Shown here in pieces: positions 1 to 7,404 of a DNA stretch of 64,000 nt (positions are counted from its first letter, which is position 1; every line of letters starts with the position of its first letter). The stretch is taken from assembly GCF_004345645.1 (NCBI RefSeq), contig NZ_SLWS01000007.1:558001-622000 (forward strand). Direction: 5' to 3'. The notes under the pieces were generated by a model. That model saw only the letters and a program-made list of their open reading frames with translations. It was not told the origin of the DNA and did no database searches. Made by a program: the position numbers and the translations under genes. This DNA comes from Actinocrispum wychmicini (GTDB taxonomy: Bacteria > Actinomycetota > Actinomycetes > Mycobacteriales > Pseudonocardiaceae).

Positions 1-95
1 TGCCAACCTACGGTGCGGGCAGGCGGATTCATTCGTCCGTGTCGACGAACCCAGCGCGGAGTGTCTGTTGACCGGCACAAAGCCAGGCCCAGCGC

Positions 96-809
96 TCAGC
101 AGCCGAGCGCCTCCGCGAGTTCGACGAACCCGGTGACCGAGAGATCGCTGGTGGCGTCGGCGGCCCGATCGGCGGCGCGGTGTGGGCCTTTCTCCTGTGG
201 ACGTTCGAGAAAGGCGGTGCGCAGGCCCGCGTCCCGGGCGCCGTCGAGGTCCCAGGCGTGTGCGGCGACCATCAGCACGCGCTCGGGCAGCACGTCGAGC
301 AGCGCGACAGCGGTGCGGTACGGCCGGGGATCCGGTTTGTAGGCGCGGGCGAGTTCGGCGGACAGCACACAGTCGAAGGGCAGGTTCGCCGCCTTGACCA
401 GGTGCGTGATCAGCGCGAAGCCGCCGTTGGACAAGGCGGCCAGCACGTACCGGCGGCGCAGCCGGGTCAGCCCCTCGACCGCGTCCGGCCAGGCGGGCAG
501 GCGGTGCCAGGCCAGCACCAGCTGCCGGCGTGCCTCTTCGTCGAACAGATCGCCCAACTGCTGGGTTTCCAGCAGGTCGTCGAGTGATTCGCGATGCAGG
601 GTGTCGAGGTACGCCCAGTCGCGCTCGCCGTCGTTCACCCGTCGCATCGACGGGAGGTAGCGGTCGCGCCAAGCGTCGGCGAAAGCCTCCGCGTCCAGCC
701 GGACTCCCTGGCGCGTGGCGATTTCGTCGACCTGCCGGGCGACTCCGGTGTGCCAGTCGACAGTCGTGCCGAAGATGTCGAAGGCCAGTACCACGATCTC
801 GTCGTTCAT
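96..809 (-). CDS. haloacid dehalogenase type II (HAD superfamily)
   Basis: Predicted cytoplasmic 2-haloacid dehalogenase-like hydrolase of 237 residues, the usual family length. HAD motifs in order: nucleophile Asp11 in AFDIFGT, motif II LSNGG at 126-130, Lys158 in YKPDP, and an Asp187 region (HAWDLDGA) for motif IV. These would support hydrolytic dehalogenation of 2-haloalkanoates through an Asp ester, but the true substrate is unknown. I chose the ATG at 809 because GAAGG lies about 10 bases upstream; an in-frame ATG at 818 would add MPG. A much longer upstream reading extends antisense through the response regulator and is rejected. Transcribed divergently from the two-component genes, with 76 bases between starts. 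Confidence 0.88.
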   Translation of the reverse strand: MNDEIVVLAFDIFGTTVDWHTGVARQVDEIATRQGVRLDAEAFADAWRDRYLPSMRRVNDGERDWAYLDTLHRESLDDLLETQQLGDLFDEEARRQLVLAWHRLPAWPDAVEGLTRLRRRYVLAALSNGGFALITHLVKAANLPFDCVLSAELARAYKPDPRPYRTAVALLDVLPERVLMVAAHAWDLDGARDAGLRTAFLERPQEKGPHRAADRAADATSDLSVTGFVELAEALGC

Positions 810-871
810 CCCGGGCATGCCTTCACCGTACCGGGGGAACCAGCCGGTCCCGACGTCAAAGTTGCTTCGGC

Positions 872-877
872 TACCGT
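872..877 (+). promoter_or_regulatory. candidate -10 box for leaderless response-regulator mRNA
   Basis: TACCGT fits the actinobacterial TANNNT -10 pattern. It ends 8 bases before the GTG of the response regulator, and there is no Shine-Dalgarno sequence. This spacing suggests transcription starts at or near the GTG (leaderless). I see no clear -35. Confidence 0.4.
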
Positions 878-885
878 GGGCTGTC

Positions 886-1575
886 GTGAGTCGGGTGTTG
901 CTGGTCGAGGACGATGGTGCGCTGGCCGAGGCGTTGTCGCTGGCGCTGGGTGGGTTGGGGCACGAGGTCGCGGTGGCCGGGTCGGGTGAGCAGGCGCTGC
1001 GGCTGTTGTTCGACGGGCCGGGCGACGTGGACGTGGTGCTGCTGGACGTGATGCTGCCCGGTGTGGACGGTTTCGAGGTGTGCCGTCGCGTCCGCGCCCA
1101 CAGCAGGGTGCCAGTGATCCTCCTCACCGCGCGGGGCGACCCGATCGACGTGGTGGTCGGGTTGGAGGGCGGTGCGGACGACTACGTGGTCAAGCCCGCC
1201 GAGCCGCGCGTCATCGATGCCCGCATGAAGGCGGTGTTGCGGCGCGCGGCGCCCGCGCCGGCATCTGACGACCGGGTGCTGCGGGTCGGTCAGCTGGAGA
1301 TCGACTCGGCGGGGATGGTGGTCCGGCGGGACGGCGCGGAGTTGAGCCTCACCGCCACCGAGTTGCGGCTGCTGCTGGAGTTCGCCGGCCATCCCGGGCA
1401 GGTGCTGAGCCGGCAGGTGCTGTTGAAGCGGGTCTGGGACTACGGCTATGTGGGCGATTCGCGGCTGGTGGACGCGGCGGTGGCCCGGCTGCGGGCGAAG
1501 ATCGAGGTGGACGCGGGCAACCCGACGCTGCTGCGGACCGTGCGGGGTCTCGGGTATCGCCTGGTGGTGGCGTGA
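886..1575 (+). CDS. OmpR/PhoB-family response regulator
   Basis: Two-component response regulator of 229 residues. The receiver domain (1-115) has acidic residues Asp9/Asp10, phosphoacceptor Asp54 in LLDVMLPG, Thr81 and Lys103. The C-terminal winged-helix domain (about 130-228) ends with the typical RTVRGLGYRL. It should be phosphorylated by the kinase whose GTG overlaps its stop codon. Start is GTG 886, immediately before SRVLLVEDD; a longer in-frame reading from 715 runs antisense through the dehalogenase and is rejected. The convergent neighbour is a MacAB-like export operon, so control of that operon is plausible but not shown. Confidence 0.93.
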   Translation: MSRVLLVEDDGALAEALSLALGGLGHEVAVAGSGEQALRLLFDGPGDVDVVLLDVMLPGVDGFEVCRRVRAHSRVPVILLTARGDPIDVVVGLEGGADDYVVKPAEPRVIDARMKAVLRRAAPAPASDDRVLRVGQLEIDSAGMVVRRDGAELSLTATELRLLLEFAGHPGQVLSRQVLLKRVWDYGYVGDSRLVDAAVARLRAKIEVDAGNPTLLRTVRGLGYRLVVA

Positions 1576-3008
1576 CGCGAGGGTGGCCGCGGATCGGGTT
1601 GCGGGCCCGGGTCATCGTCGCGGTGGTGCTGCTCACAGTCACCACGACCGCGGCGGTGGCGTTCGCGGCGTACGTGGTGCAGTCGACCCAGACCACTGAT
1701 CGGTTCACGGCCGCCGCCAAGGCGGACATCTCCTCGGATGTGAACCAGGCGAAGGCCCAGCTGCGGTCCACATCGGACCGGGTCGCCGTCGTGTCCGCGT
1801 ACATGCAGGGCAGGCAGGGTGTGTCGTGGGCGCTGATCGACTTCGGGTCACCCGGGCACGTCGTCGAGCACGACGGCCGGTTCACCGTCCTGACCCGGAT
1901 CAGCGCGGACACGTTGGTGGCGGTCGATCTGCCGGCCGCGCTGGTCGGCGAGGCGCTGGCCGGTGGCGTGGCGGCCCAGGCGTTGGACACCTCGACCAGG
2001 GCGCCGGTGCTGGCCGTCGTCGCCAGGGTGGACTCCGACCTGGTGCTCGCGGAGTTCTACAACCGGCAGCCGTTGCGGGCCGAGTTGACCACGCTGGCGC
2101 GCACCCTTGCGGTGATCGCCTTGGTGGTCGGTGTCCTGGGGGTCGTGGCCGCGCTGGTCGCGGCGAACCGGATTCAGCGCCCGGTGCGCCTGGTCGCTGT
2201 CGCCGCGCGCAAGTTGGGCGACGGTGCGCTGGACACGCGCCTTCCGGTGCGCGGACGCGACGAACTGGCCGAGCTGACCCGGTCCTTCAACGCGATGGCG
2301 CATCGGCTCGGCGAGTCGATCGAGCAGTTGCAGGCCAAGGACCGGCAGCAGCGACGGTTCGTCGCCGATGTGGCACACGACCTGCGCACACCTGTGGCCG
2401 CCATGGTCGCGGCCGTCGACGGCCTGCAACACCCCGAAGCCGACGCGCAAGCGCGGTCCGCACGGCTGCTGGGTGCTCAGGCGCGGCGGCTGGCCACGCT
2501 GGTCGAGGACCTGTTGGAGATCTCCCGTTTCGACGCCGGGGTCGCGGAGCTGCGGCCCGAGCCGGTGGACCTGCACGACCTGGTGCAGGACGCCATCGCC
2601 ATGACCGCGGGCTCCGCGGACGTCTCGCTGCGCGCGGACGGGGATGTCACGGTGGTCGGTGATCCACGCCGGGTCCACACGATCGCCCGTAACCTGCTGG
2701 TCAACGCGCTACGTCACGGCGCGGAGCCGATCACGGTGACGATCGACGGAACCGGCCCGGACGTCGTCACCGTGCGAGTCGCCGACTCCGGGCCCGGGAT
2801 CCGCGACGACCTCATGCCGATTCTGTTCGACCGGTTCGTCCGTGGCGACCAGGCCCGCACCGCGACCGAAGGCAGCGGGCTCGGCCTAGCCATCGCGCGG
2901 GAGAACGCGACCGTGCACGGCGGTCGGCTCGACGTCCACAACGCCGATGGCGCCGTGTTCACCCTGACCCTCCCGCGCGCCGTCAGGCCAGTGCCTCGGT
3001 CGGTGTGA
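1572..3008 (+). CDS. sensor histidine kinase (HAMP, HisKA, HATPase_c)
   Basis: Membrane sensor kinase of 478 residues. TM1 is about 11-35, followed by an extracytoplasmic sensor of about 140 residues, TM2 at 176-198, HAMP at 198-250, and a HisKA H-box with His269 in VAHDLRTP. The ATPase domain has the N box (NLLVNALRHG), G1 (DSGPGI) and G2 (GSGLGLAIA). The GTG start overlaps the response regulator stop by 4 bases, so the two genes are translationally coupled. The 3' end overlaps the convergent permease by 26 bases. The stimulus is unknown; the location beside an ABC exporter resembles envelope-stress or antimicrobial-sensing systems (inference). Confidence 0.93.
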   Translation: MTRGWPRIGLRARVIVAVVLLTVTTTAAVAFAAYVVQSTQTTDRFTAAAKADISSDVNQAKAQLRSTSDRVAVVSAYMQGRQGVSWALIDFGSPGHVVEHDGRFTVLTRISADTLVAVDLPAALVGEALAGGVAAQALDTSTRAPVLAVVARVDSDLVLAEFYNRQPLRAELTTLARTLAVIALVVGVLGVVAALVAANRIQRPVRLVAVAARKLGDGALDTRLPVRGRDELAELTRSFNAMAHRLGESIEQLQAKDRQQRRFVADVAHDLRTPVAAMVAAVDGLQHPEADAQARSARLLGAQARRLATLVEDLLEISRFDAGVAELRPEPVDLHDLVQDAIAMTAGSADVSLRADGDVTVVGDPRRVHTIARNLLVNALRHGAEPITVTIDGTGPDVVTVRVADSGPGIRDDLMPILFDRFVRGDQARTATEGSGLGLAIARENATVHGGRLDVHNADGAVFTLTLPRAVRPVPRSV

Positions 3009-4179
3009 GCCGGGCGGCCCGCATCGCCGGATACACCCCGGCCAGCACACCGAGCAGCGCGGCCACGCCCACCCCGCCGATCAGGGCCGCCGGCGGGAAC
3101 ACCGCCGGCCACTGCTGGCTCAACGCGTAGGCGGCCGTGGCGGACATACCCAGCAGCACGCCCACGACGCCGCCGAGCCCGGACAGCAGCACCGACTCAG
3201 TGAGGAACTGTCCGCGCACCTGTCGTCTGGTCGCGCCGAGCGCACGCCGCAGGCCGATCTCGCGTCGGCGCTCCAGCACCGCGATGATCATCGTGTTGGC
3301 CACGCCGACGCCGCCGACCAGCAACGCCACCCCGCCCAGGCCGAGGAACAAACTGTGGTAGCTGTCCTCGGCGAGCCGCCCGGCGGCCAGCGCGTCCGAC
3401 GGGCGGCTGACCTTGACCTGACCCGGCCGTTCCGGATTGGCCGTTCGGGCCAGTACGCCCCGTACCTGCTCCACCTCCGAATCGACCGACCGGAGATAGA
3501 TCGTGCCCGGGTGCCCGCCGAAACCCAGCCGTTGCCGGGCGGCGGTCCAGCCGACCAGCGCGGCCCGCTCGATCTCCGGCGCCAGCGGCATGGCACCGAG
3601 GATCCCGACGACGGTGAACCACTGACCGCCGATCCACACCTGCGGCGCCGCCATCCCCGGCGACAGGCGGTCGATGCCCAGCCTGGTCGCGGTCACCGAC
3701 CCCAGCACCACAGTCGGGTGCCGCTCAGTGGTCGGGTTCAGGAACGTTCCACTGTCGACGCTGCCACGCAACACGTCCAGCAGGTCGGGGGTGGCCGCGA
3801 ACACCGGGATCCCCTCCTGCGGTGCGACGCGGTCGGTGCGGCGCACCGTCTCCTCGACCTGGCCGACGGCCGAGGCCGAGGTCACCGGGCCGATCCGGCG
3901 CACCATCGCCACCGCGGTCTCCGGCAGGTCCGCGTCGGCGCCGGTGACGGTCTGGCCCGCCTGCGCGGTCAGCAGGTTGGCGCCGAGCGCGGCGATCCGG
4001 TCCCGCAACGCCTGCGCGCTGGACGACGGAATGCTCACCACCGCGACCATCGCGGCCACACCGATCGCGATCCCCAACGCCGACAACACCGCCCGCAACG
4101 GCCGGGTGCGGGTTCCCAACGCCCCCAACCGGAACACGTCCCACGGGCGCAACCGGCTCGGCCTCGGCAAGGTCGTCAT
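2983..4179 (-). CDS. MacB-like ABC transporter permease (FtsX domain)
   Basis: Membrane permease of 398 residues with MacB architecture. One N-terminal TM segment (about 28-50) is followed by a periplasmic-core-type domain of some 200 residues, then three C-terminal TM segments in an FtsX domain beginning near the LFLGLGGVALLVGG stretch. The cytoplasmic loop EIGLRRALGATRRQV is typical of the family. Such proteins work mechanically with a cognate ATPase and membrane-fusion protein to export or extract substrates at the membrane. ATG at 4179 overlaps the ATPase stop by 4 bases. It is the last gene of a four-gene operon with tight start/stop overlaps. Confidence 0.92.
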   Translation of the reverse strand: MTTLPRPSRLRPWDVFRLGALGTRTRPLRAVLSALGIAIGVAAMVAVVSIPSSSAQALRDRIAALGANLLTAQAGQTVTGADADLPETAVAMVRRIGPVTSASAVGQVEETVRRTDRVAPQEGIPVFAATPDLLDVLRGSVDSGTFLNPTTERHPTVVLGSVTATRLGIDRLSPGMAAPQVWIGGQWFTVVGILGAMPLAPEIERAALVGWTAARQRLGFGGHPGTIYLRSVDSEVEQVRGVLARTANPERPGQVKVSRPSDALAAGRLAEDSYHSLFLGLGGVALLVGGVGVANTMIIAVLERRREIGLRRALGATRRQVRGQFLTESVLLSGLGGVVGVLLGMSATAAYALSQQWPAVFPPAALIGGVGVAALLGVLAGVYPAMRAARLTPTEALA

Positions 4180-4856
4180 CGCGGGCTCCCGGTGTCCAGG
4201 TGGAGCGTGCCGTCCAACATCTCCACCCGGCGCGGCACGCTCGCGGCGATCTGCCGGTCGTGGGTGATGATCACGATCGTGGTACCGGCCGCGTTCAGCT
4301 CGACCAGCAGCCGCAGGATCTCCGCCCCGGTGTGGCTGTCCAGGTTTCCGGTCGGCTCGTCGGCCAACACGATCGCCGGCCGGGTCACCACCGCGCGGGC
4401 GATCGCGACCCGCTGGCGTTCCCCGCCGGACAGCTCGCTCGGCGCGTGCCCCGCGCGATGCGCCAACCCGACCCGCTCCAGCGCTTCCAACGCCGTCGTG
4501 CGCCGCCGCCGCGCGGGCACCCCGGCGTACATCAGCCCGGCCGCCACGTTGTCCGCCGCCGACAAGCCTTCGGTCAGGAAGAACTGCTGGAAGACGAACC
4601 CGATCCACCGCGACCGCAGCGCCGACAGCCGCCGGTCGGGCAGCGTGGCCACGTCGTGCCCACGTACCTCGACCACGCCGTCCGTCGGAGTGTCCAATGT
4701 GCCCATCACGTGCAGCAGCGTCGACTTCCCGGAACCGGACGGGCCGACGATCGCCAGCAGCTCGCCGTCCTCGACGCGCAGCGACACGTCCCGAAGCGCG
4801 CGCACGTCGCCCGGGTAGGTCTTGCTCGCGTTCCGGACGTTCAGCACGGGGGTCAC
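4176..4856 (-). CDS. MacB/LolD-type ABC transporter ATP-binding protein
   Basis: ABC ATPase of 226 residues powering the adjacent permease. Walker A is GPSGSGKST at 38-46. It has the family insertion FQQFFLTEGLSAADNV, signature LSGGERQRVAIARA, Walker B IVLADEPTGNLD and switch His in ITHD. The GTG start at 4856 forms a GTGA overlap with the stop of the upstream fusion protein gene, and it begins just before the conserved PVLNVRNASKTYP strand. Longer readings upstream are antisense-like and low-complexity, so I do not extend it. Confidence 0.94.
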   Translation of the reverse strand: MTPVLNVRNASKTYPGDVRALRDVSLRVEDGELLAIVGPSGSGKSTLLHVMGTLDTPTDGVVEVRGHDVATLPDRRLSALRSRWIGFVFQQFFLTEGLSAADNVAAGLMYAGVPARRRRTTALEALERVGLAHRAGHAPSELSGGERQRVAIARAVVTRPAIVLADEPTGNLDSHTGAEILRLLVELNAAGTTIVIITHDRQIAASVPRRVEMLDGTLHLDTGSPR

Positions 4857-5944
4857 GACGTGGTCACCACCCGCATGCCCGCACGCAACTCCGGCGCCGA
4901 CACCTCGACCCGACCGTTGGCGAACAACCCTGGCCGGACCGCCATCAGCCGCCGTCCGCCGACGTCGGCGATCTCCACCGCGTAGCCACCCTCGGCCAGC
5001 GCCACCAACGCGCCCACCGGCACCACCAGCACACCCGGCTTGCTCGCGGTGGTGAACCGCACACTCACCGAGCCCGCGTCCGGCCCGGCCGCCGCCGGAT
5101 CGTCCGGTGTGACCGTGGCGAGGAACTTCGGCTGCTGCCCCGACCCGCCAGTGTCCGGTGTGGACGATCCGGAGTCGACCACCGGCGCGACCGCCCGCAC
5201 CGTGCCGTGCGTCGACCGGTCGTCGATCGTCAACTCCACCTTCTCCCCCGGCTTGGCCAGATCCCGCTGGTCGGCCTTGAGCGGCACAGTGACCACGCGG
5301 TCGGTGCCGGTGTACTTCACCACCGAGGACGGGCCCTGCGCGCCCAGTTCCGCGGTCACCGCGCTGACCCGGACCGGGCCCGCGGTCACCAGCACGTCGG
5401 CCTGCCCCACCACACCGGACTCCTGACGCCCCAACGACTTCTGCCACTTCCTGACCGCCGCGGCGGTCGCCTCGGTGAACTTCCTGTCCGGCCCGCCGAA
5501 CCCGCCGAACCCCAGGTAACGCAGGTTCTCCTCGACCACCATCACGTCCGGCCCGTCGGTCACCCCCGGCCCCACATCGCGGTACAGCGGGATGTCACCC
5601 ACGAACAACACGATCGGCGCCGCGTCCACTTCGTACACTGTCTTTCCGCGGTCCAGCACCGTGCCCACCGCCGGCAGGCCGGTGACCGTGCCCTGCTTCC
5701 GCCCGGCCAGCACGCGTTCCGGGCCGTAGCCCATCTTCCCGTCGACAGTCCGTTGCTCGGCGAGGTCGGTGCGGACCACCTCGGCGGTCTGCGCGGCCTG
5801 CGGCCCGGACGGTGGCGTCGCGCCACCGTCGCCGACCCGCGTCAGCAGGACAACCACGCCCACACCCAACACCACCAGCACCATCAACCCGCCGGCCAGC
5901 CAACGCTGTCGACGCCGCCGTCGGGCGACCTGCGGCCCACTCAT
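4853..5944 (-). CDS. membrane-fusion (MacA-like) protein with peptidoglycan-binding domain
   Basis: Single-TM extracytoplasmic protein of 363 residues. A basic N-terminus (VARRRRRQR) is followed by a TM segment at about 15-37, then a domain resembling PGBD-like modules (EENLRYLGFGG ... AAVRKWQKSLG), then beta-rich fusion-protein segments. It probably couples the MacB-like permease to the cell wall or to an extracellular partner, a role seen in actinobacterial MacAB-like exporters. ATG at 5944 overlaps the stop of the lipoprotein gene by 4 bases. An in-frame ATG 69 bases upstream lies inside the lipoprotein gene and is not used. Confidence 0.85.
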   Translation of the reverse strand: MSGPQVARRRRRQRWLAGGLMVLVVLGVGVVVLLTRVGDGGATPPSGPQAAQTAEVVRTDLAEQRTVDGKMGYGPERVLAGRKQGTVTGLPAVGTVLDRGKTVYEVDAAPIVLFVGDIPLYRDVGPGVTDGPDVMVVEENLRYLGFGGFGGPDRKFTEATAAAVRKWQKSLGRQESGVVGQADVLVTAGPVRVSAVTAELGAQGPSSVVKYTGTDRVVTVPLKADQRDLAKPGEKVELTIDDRSTHGTVRAVAPVVDSGSSTPDTGGSGQQPKFLATVTPDDPAAAGPDAGSVSVRFTTASKPGVLVVPVGALVALAEGGYAVEIADVGGRRLMAVRPGLFANGRVEVSAPELRAGMRVVTTS

Positions 5945-6423
5945 CGCGTCGGCCCTGGCTGGGGGCTGGCGCCGCACGCCATGAACGCCTTCTGGAACCG
6001 TTCGTCGTTCCACTGCTCGGCGTTGAAGCCGAACCGCTTGCCCGGCAACGGGTCCGGCATGTCATAGCCGTGCTCCCGGATGCACTTCGCCTTCTGCCGG
6101 CCCTCGTCCATCTCCTTGGCGTCCGGCGGAGTCGGCTGGCCGCCGTTGGGCAACAACGGTTCGCACGCCTTGTCGGCCTCATCCGACTTCCGGTCCCGCT
6201 CCGGGTCCGCCGCGTCCGCCGGGAGCTTCGCGTCCAAGTCGAAACCGCGCTCCCGCATACACTTCTTGTACTCGCGAACCTTGTCCTCGTCGGTCCCTGT
6301 CGACGACGCCGACGCCCCCTGCAAACCGGCGACCTTCCGGCCACCGTCATCCCCGCCGCCACACCCGGCGAGCAACGCCACCACCGCCACACCCACCGTC
6401 AGCGCACGCCACCGACCAGCCAC
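5941..6423 (-). CDS. lipoprotein with duplicated Cys-containing motif
   Basis: First gene of the exporter operon, about 160 residues. The signal sequence ends in lipobox LLAGC with Cys21 as the lipidation site. The mature part carries two related motifs: YKKCMRERGFDLDAKLP and KAKCIREHGYDMPDPLP. Each is followed at a distance by another Cys (DKACEP; FMACGA), suggesting a duplicated disulfide-bonded unit. Similar secreted proteins sit beside MacAB-like systems in actinomycetes, where they may be substrate or partner (inference). GTG at 6423 has GGAGG 8 bases upstream; an ATG at 6456 and a GTG at 6426 are alternatives. Confidence 0.78.
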   Translation of the reverse strand: MAGRWRALTVGVAVVALLAGCGGGDDGGRKVAGLQGASASSTGTDEDKVREYKKCMRERGFDLDAKLPADAADPERDRKSDEADKACEPLLPNGGQPTPPDAKEMDEGRQKAKCIREHGYDMPDPLPGKRFGFNAEQWNDERFQKAFMACGASPQPGPTR

Positions 6424-6549
6424 CACCAGCACCTCCGAGATCCACACCGCCGTCAAAAAGGCGGGTTGACCTCACGCTATGGCGACGCCGTGTCGTGCCC
6501 GCGACAGCCGATCACCAGTTCCGCACGGCTTCGTGACAATTGTGACAGC

Positions 6550-7341
6550 TCAGTGGGACTTCGTCGCGGTCACGTCGACAAGGAGCGTGCCCAGGTCGGT
6601 CAAGTCCTTGGACTGGAAGCTCCGGTGGAACTGGGACCGCGTCGCTTCGGTAACGGTCGCCTGCTCGTGTGGTTCGACCGTCACATCCACGAAGCCCGCC
6701 GACTCGAACCCCCGCTGCCAGTCCGATGCCCGCCACCGGTTGGTCACCAGTCGCCGCGAAGTCGCCGCCCGCCAGGCACGCTCGGAGTGCCGCAGGAAGG
6801 CGAGCGGGTCTGCGAAGTCACGATGATCGCGCAGGTCGATGCTGTGCGTGGTGACCCCGCCGGGCTTCAACAGCCGGTGGATCGTGCGAAGCGCCGCCGA
6901 TGGGTCGGCGACGTGTTCCAGGCACGCGGCCGAGAAGACCATGTCGAAACTGCTGTCCGGCAGCGACGTTCGCTCGATCGGCTCGCCCGTGCGGTATTCG
7001 ATCCGGGCCAACAGTTCGGCCGCGTCCGGCGTGATGGCCTCGTAGAGCGCACGCTGGTTCGTGACAAGAGGGACGACATCGAACGCCACGCCACTGTCGC
7101 AGCCGGCAGCGAGGTACATCAGCAGCGCCCCGAGGTTGCCACCCGGGCCGATTTCCAGAACGCGGCCGGAAAGTGGCCGTCCGCCGCTCATCCGCCGTGC
7201 CGAGTTCTCGAACACGTCCTCGACGTAGGACACGGCGTTCTTGGTGGGCTCGTACGGAGCCGCACGGGCCTGTTGGCGTCGTCGAACAGCCGGCACCGCG
7301 AGGAGTTGATTCTTCAGTAGACCCGTGAAGATGCTCTCCAT
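6550..7341 (-). CDS. class I SAM-dependent methyltransferase
   Basis: Cytoplasmic methyltransferase of 263 residues. SAM-binding motif I is VLEIGPGGNLG at about 61-71, with an acidic residue in the following strand (VAFDVVPL). The post-motif region SFDMVFSAACLEHVADP and LLKPGGV matches the Methyltransf_11/25 folds. The substrate cannot be told. It lies 63 bases downstream of the DUF5682 gene on the same strand and may be read through from that operon, but the spacing also allows its own promoter. About 125 bases separate its end from the lipoprotein start; I see no gene there. Confidence 0.85.
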   Translation of the reverse strand: MESIFTGLLKNQLLAVPAVRRRQQARAAPYEPTKNAVSYVEDVFENSARRMSGGRPLSGRVLEIGPGGNLGALLMYLAAGCDSGVAFDVVPLVTNQRALYEAITPDAAELLARIEYRTGEPIERTSLPDSSFDMVFSAACLEHVADPSAALRTIHRLLKPGGVTTHSIDLRDHRDFADPLAFLRHSERAWRAATSRRLVTNRWRASDWQRGFESAGFVDVTVEPHEQATVTEATRSQFHRSFQSKDLTDLGTLLVDVTATKSH

Positions 7342-7404
7342 GGTGGCAGGGTACTGGTCGGCTACCCGCGGTCACCGCAGGGCCGCGCCGTGGCGCCGAC
7401 TGAC

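Noticed and set aside
1..95. Possible 3' part of another gene before the dehalogenase
   Set aside because: No supported frame or motif; too short to interpret.
3355..4818. Plus-strand frame of 487 codons across the ABC exporter genes
   Set aside because: No domain; antisense to permease and ATPase with intact motifs.
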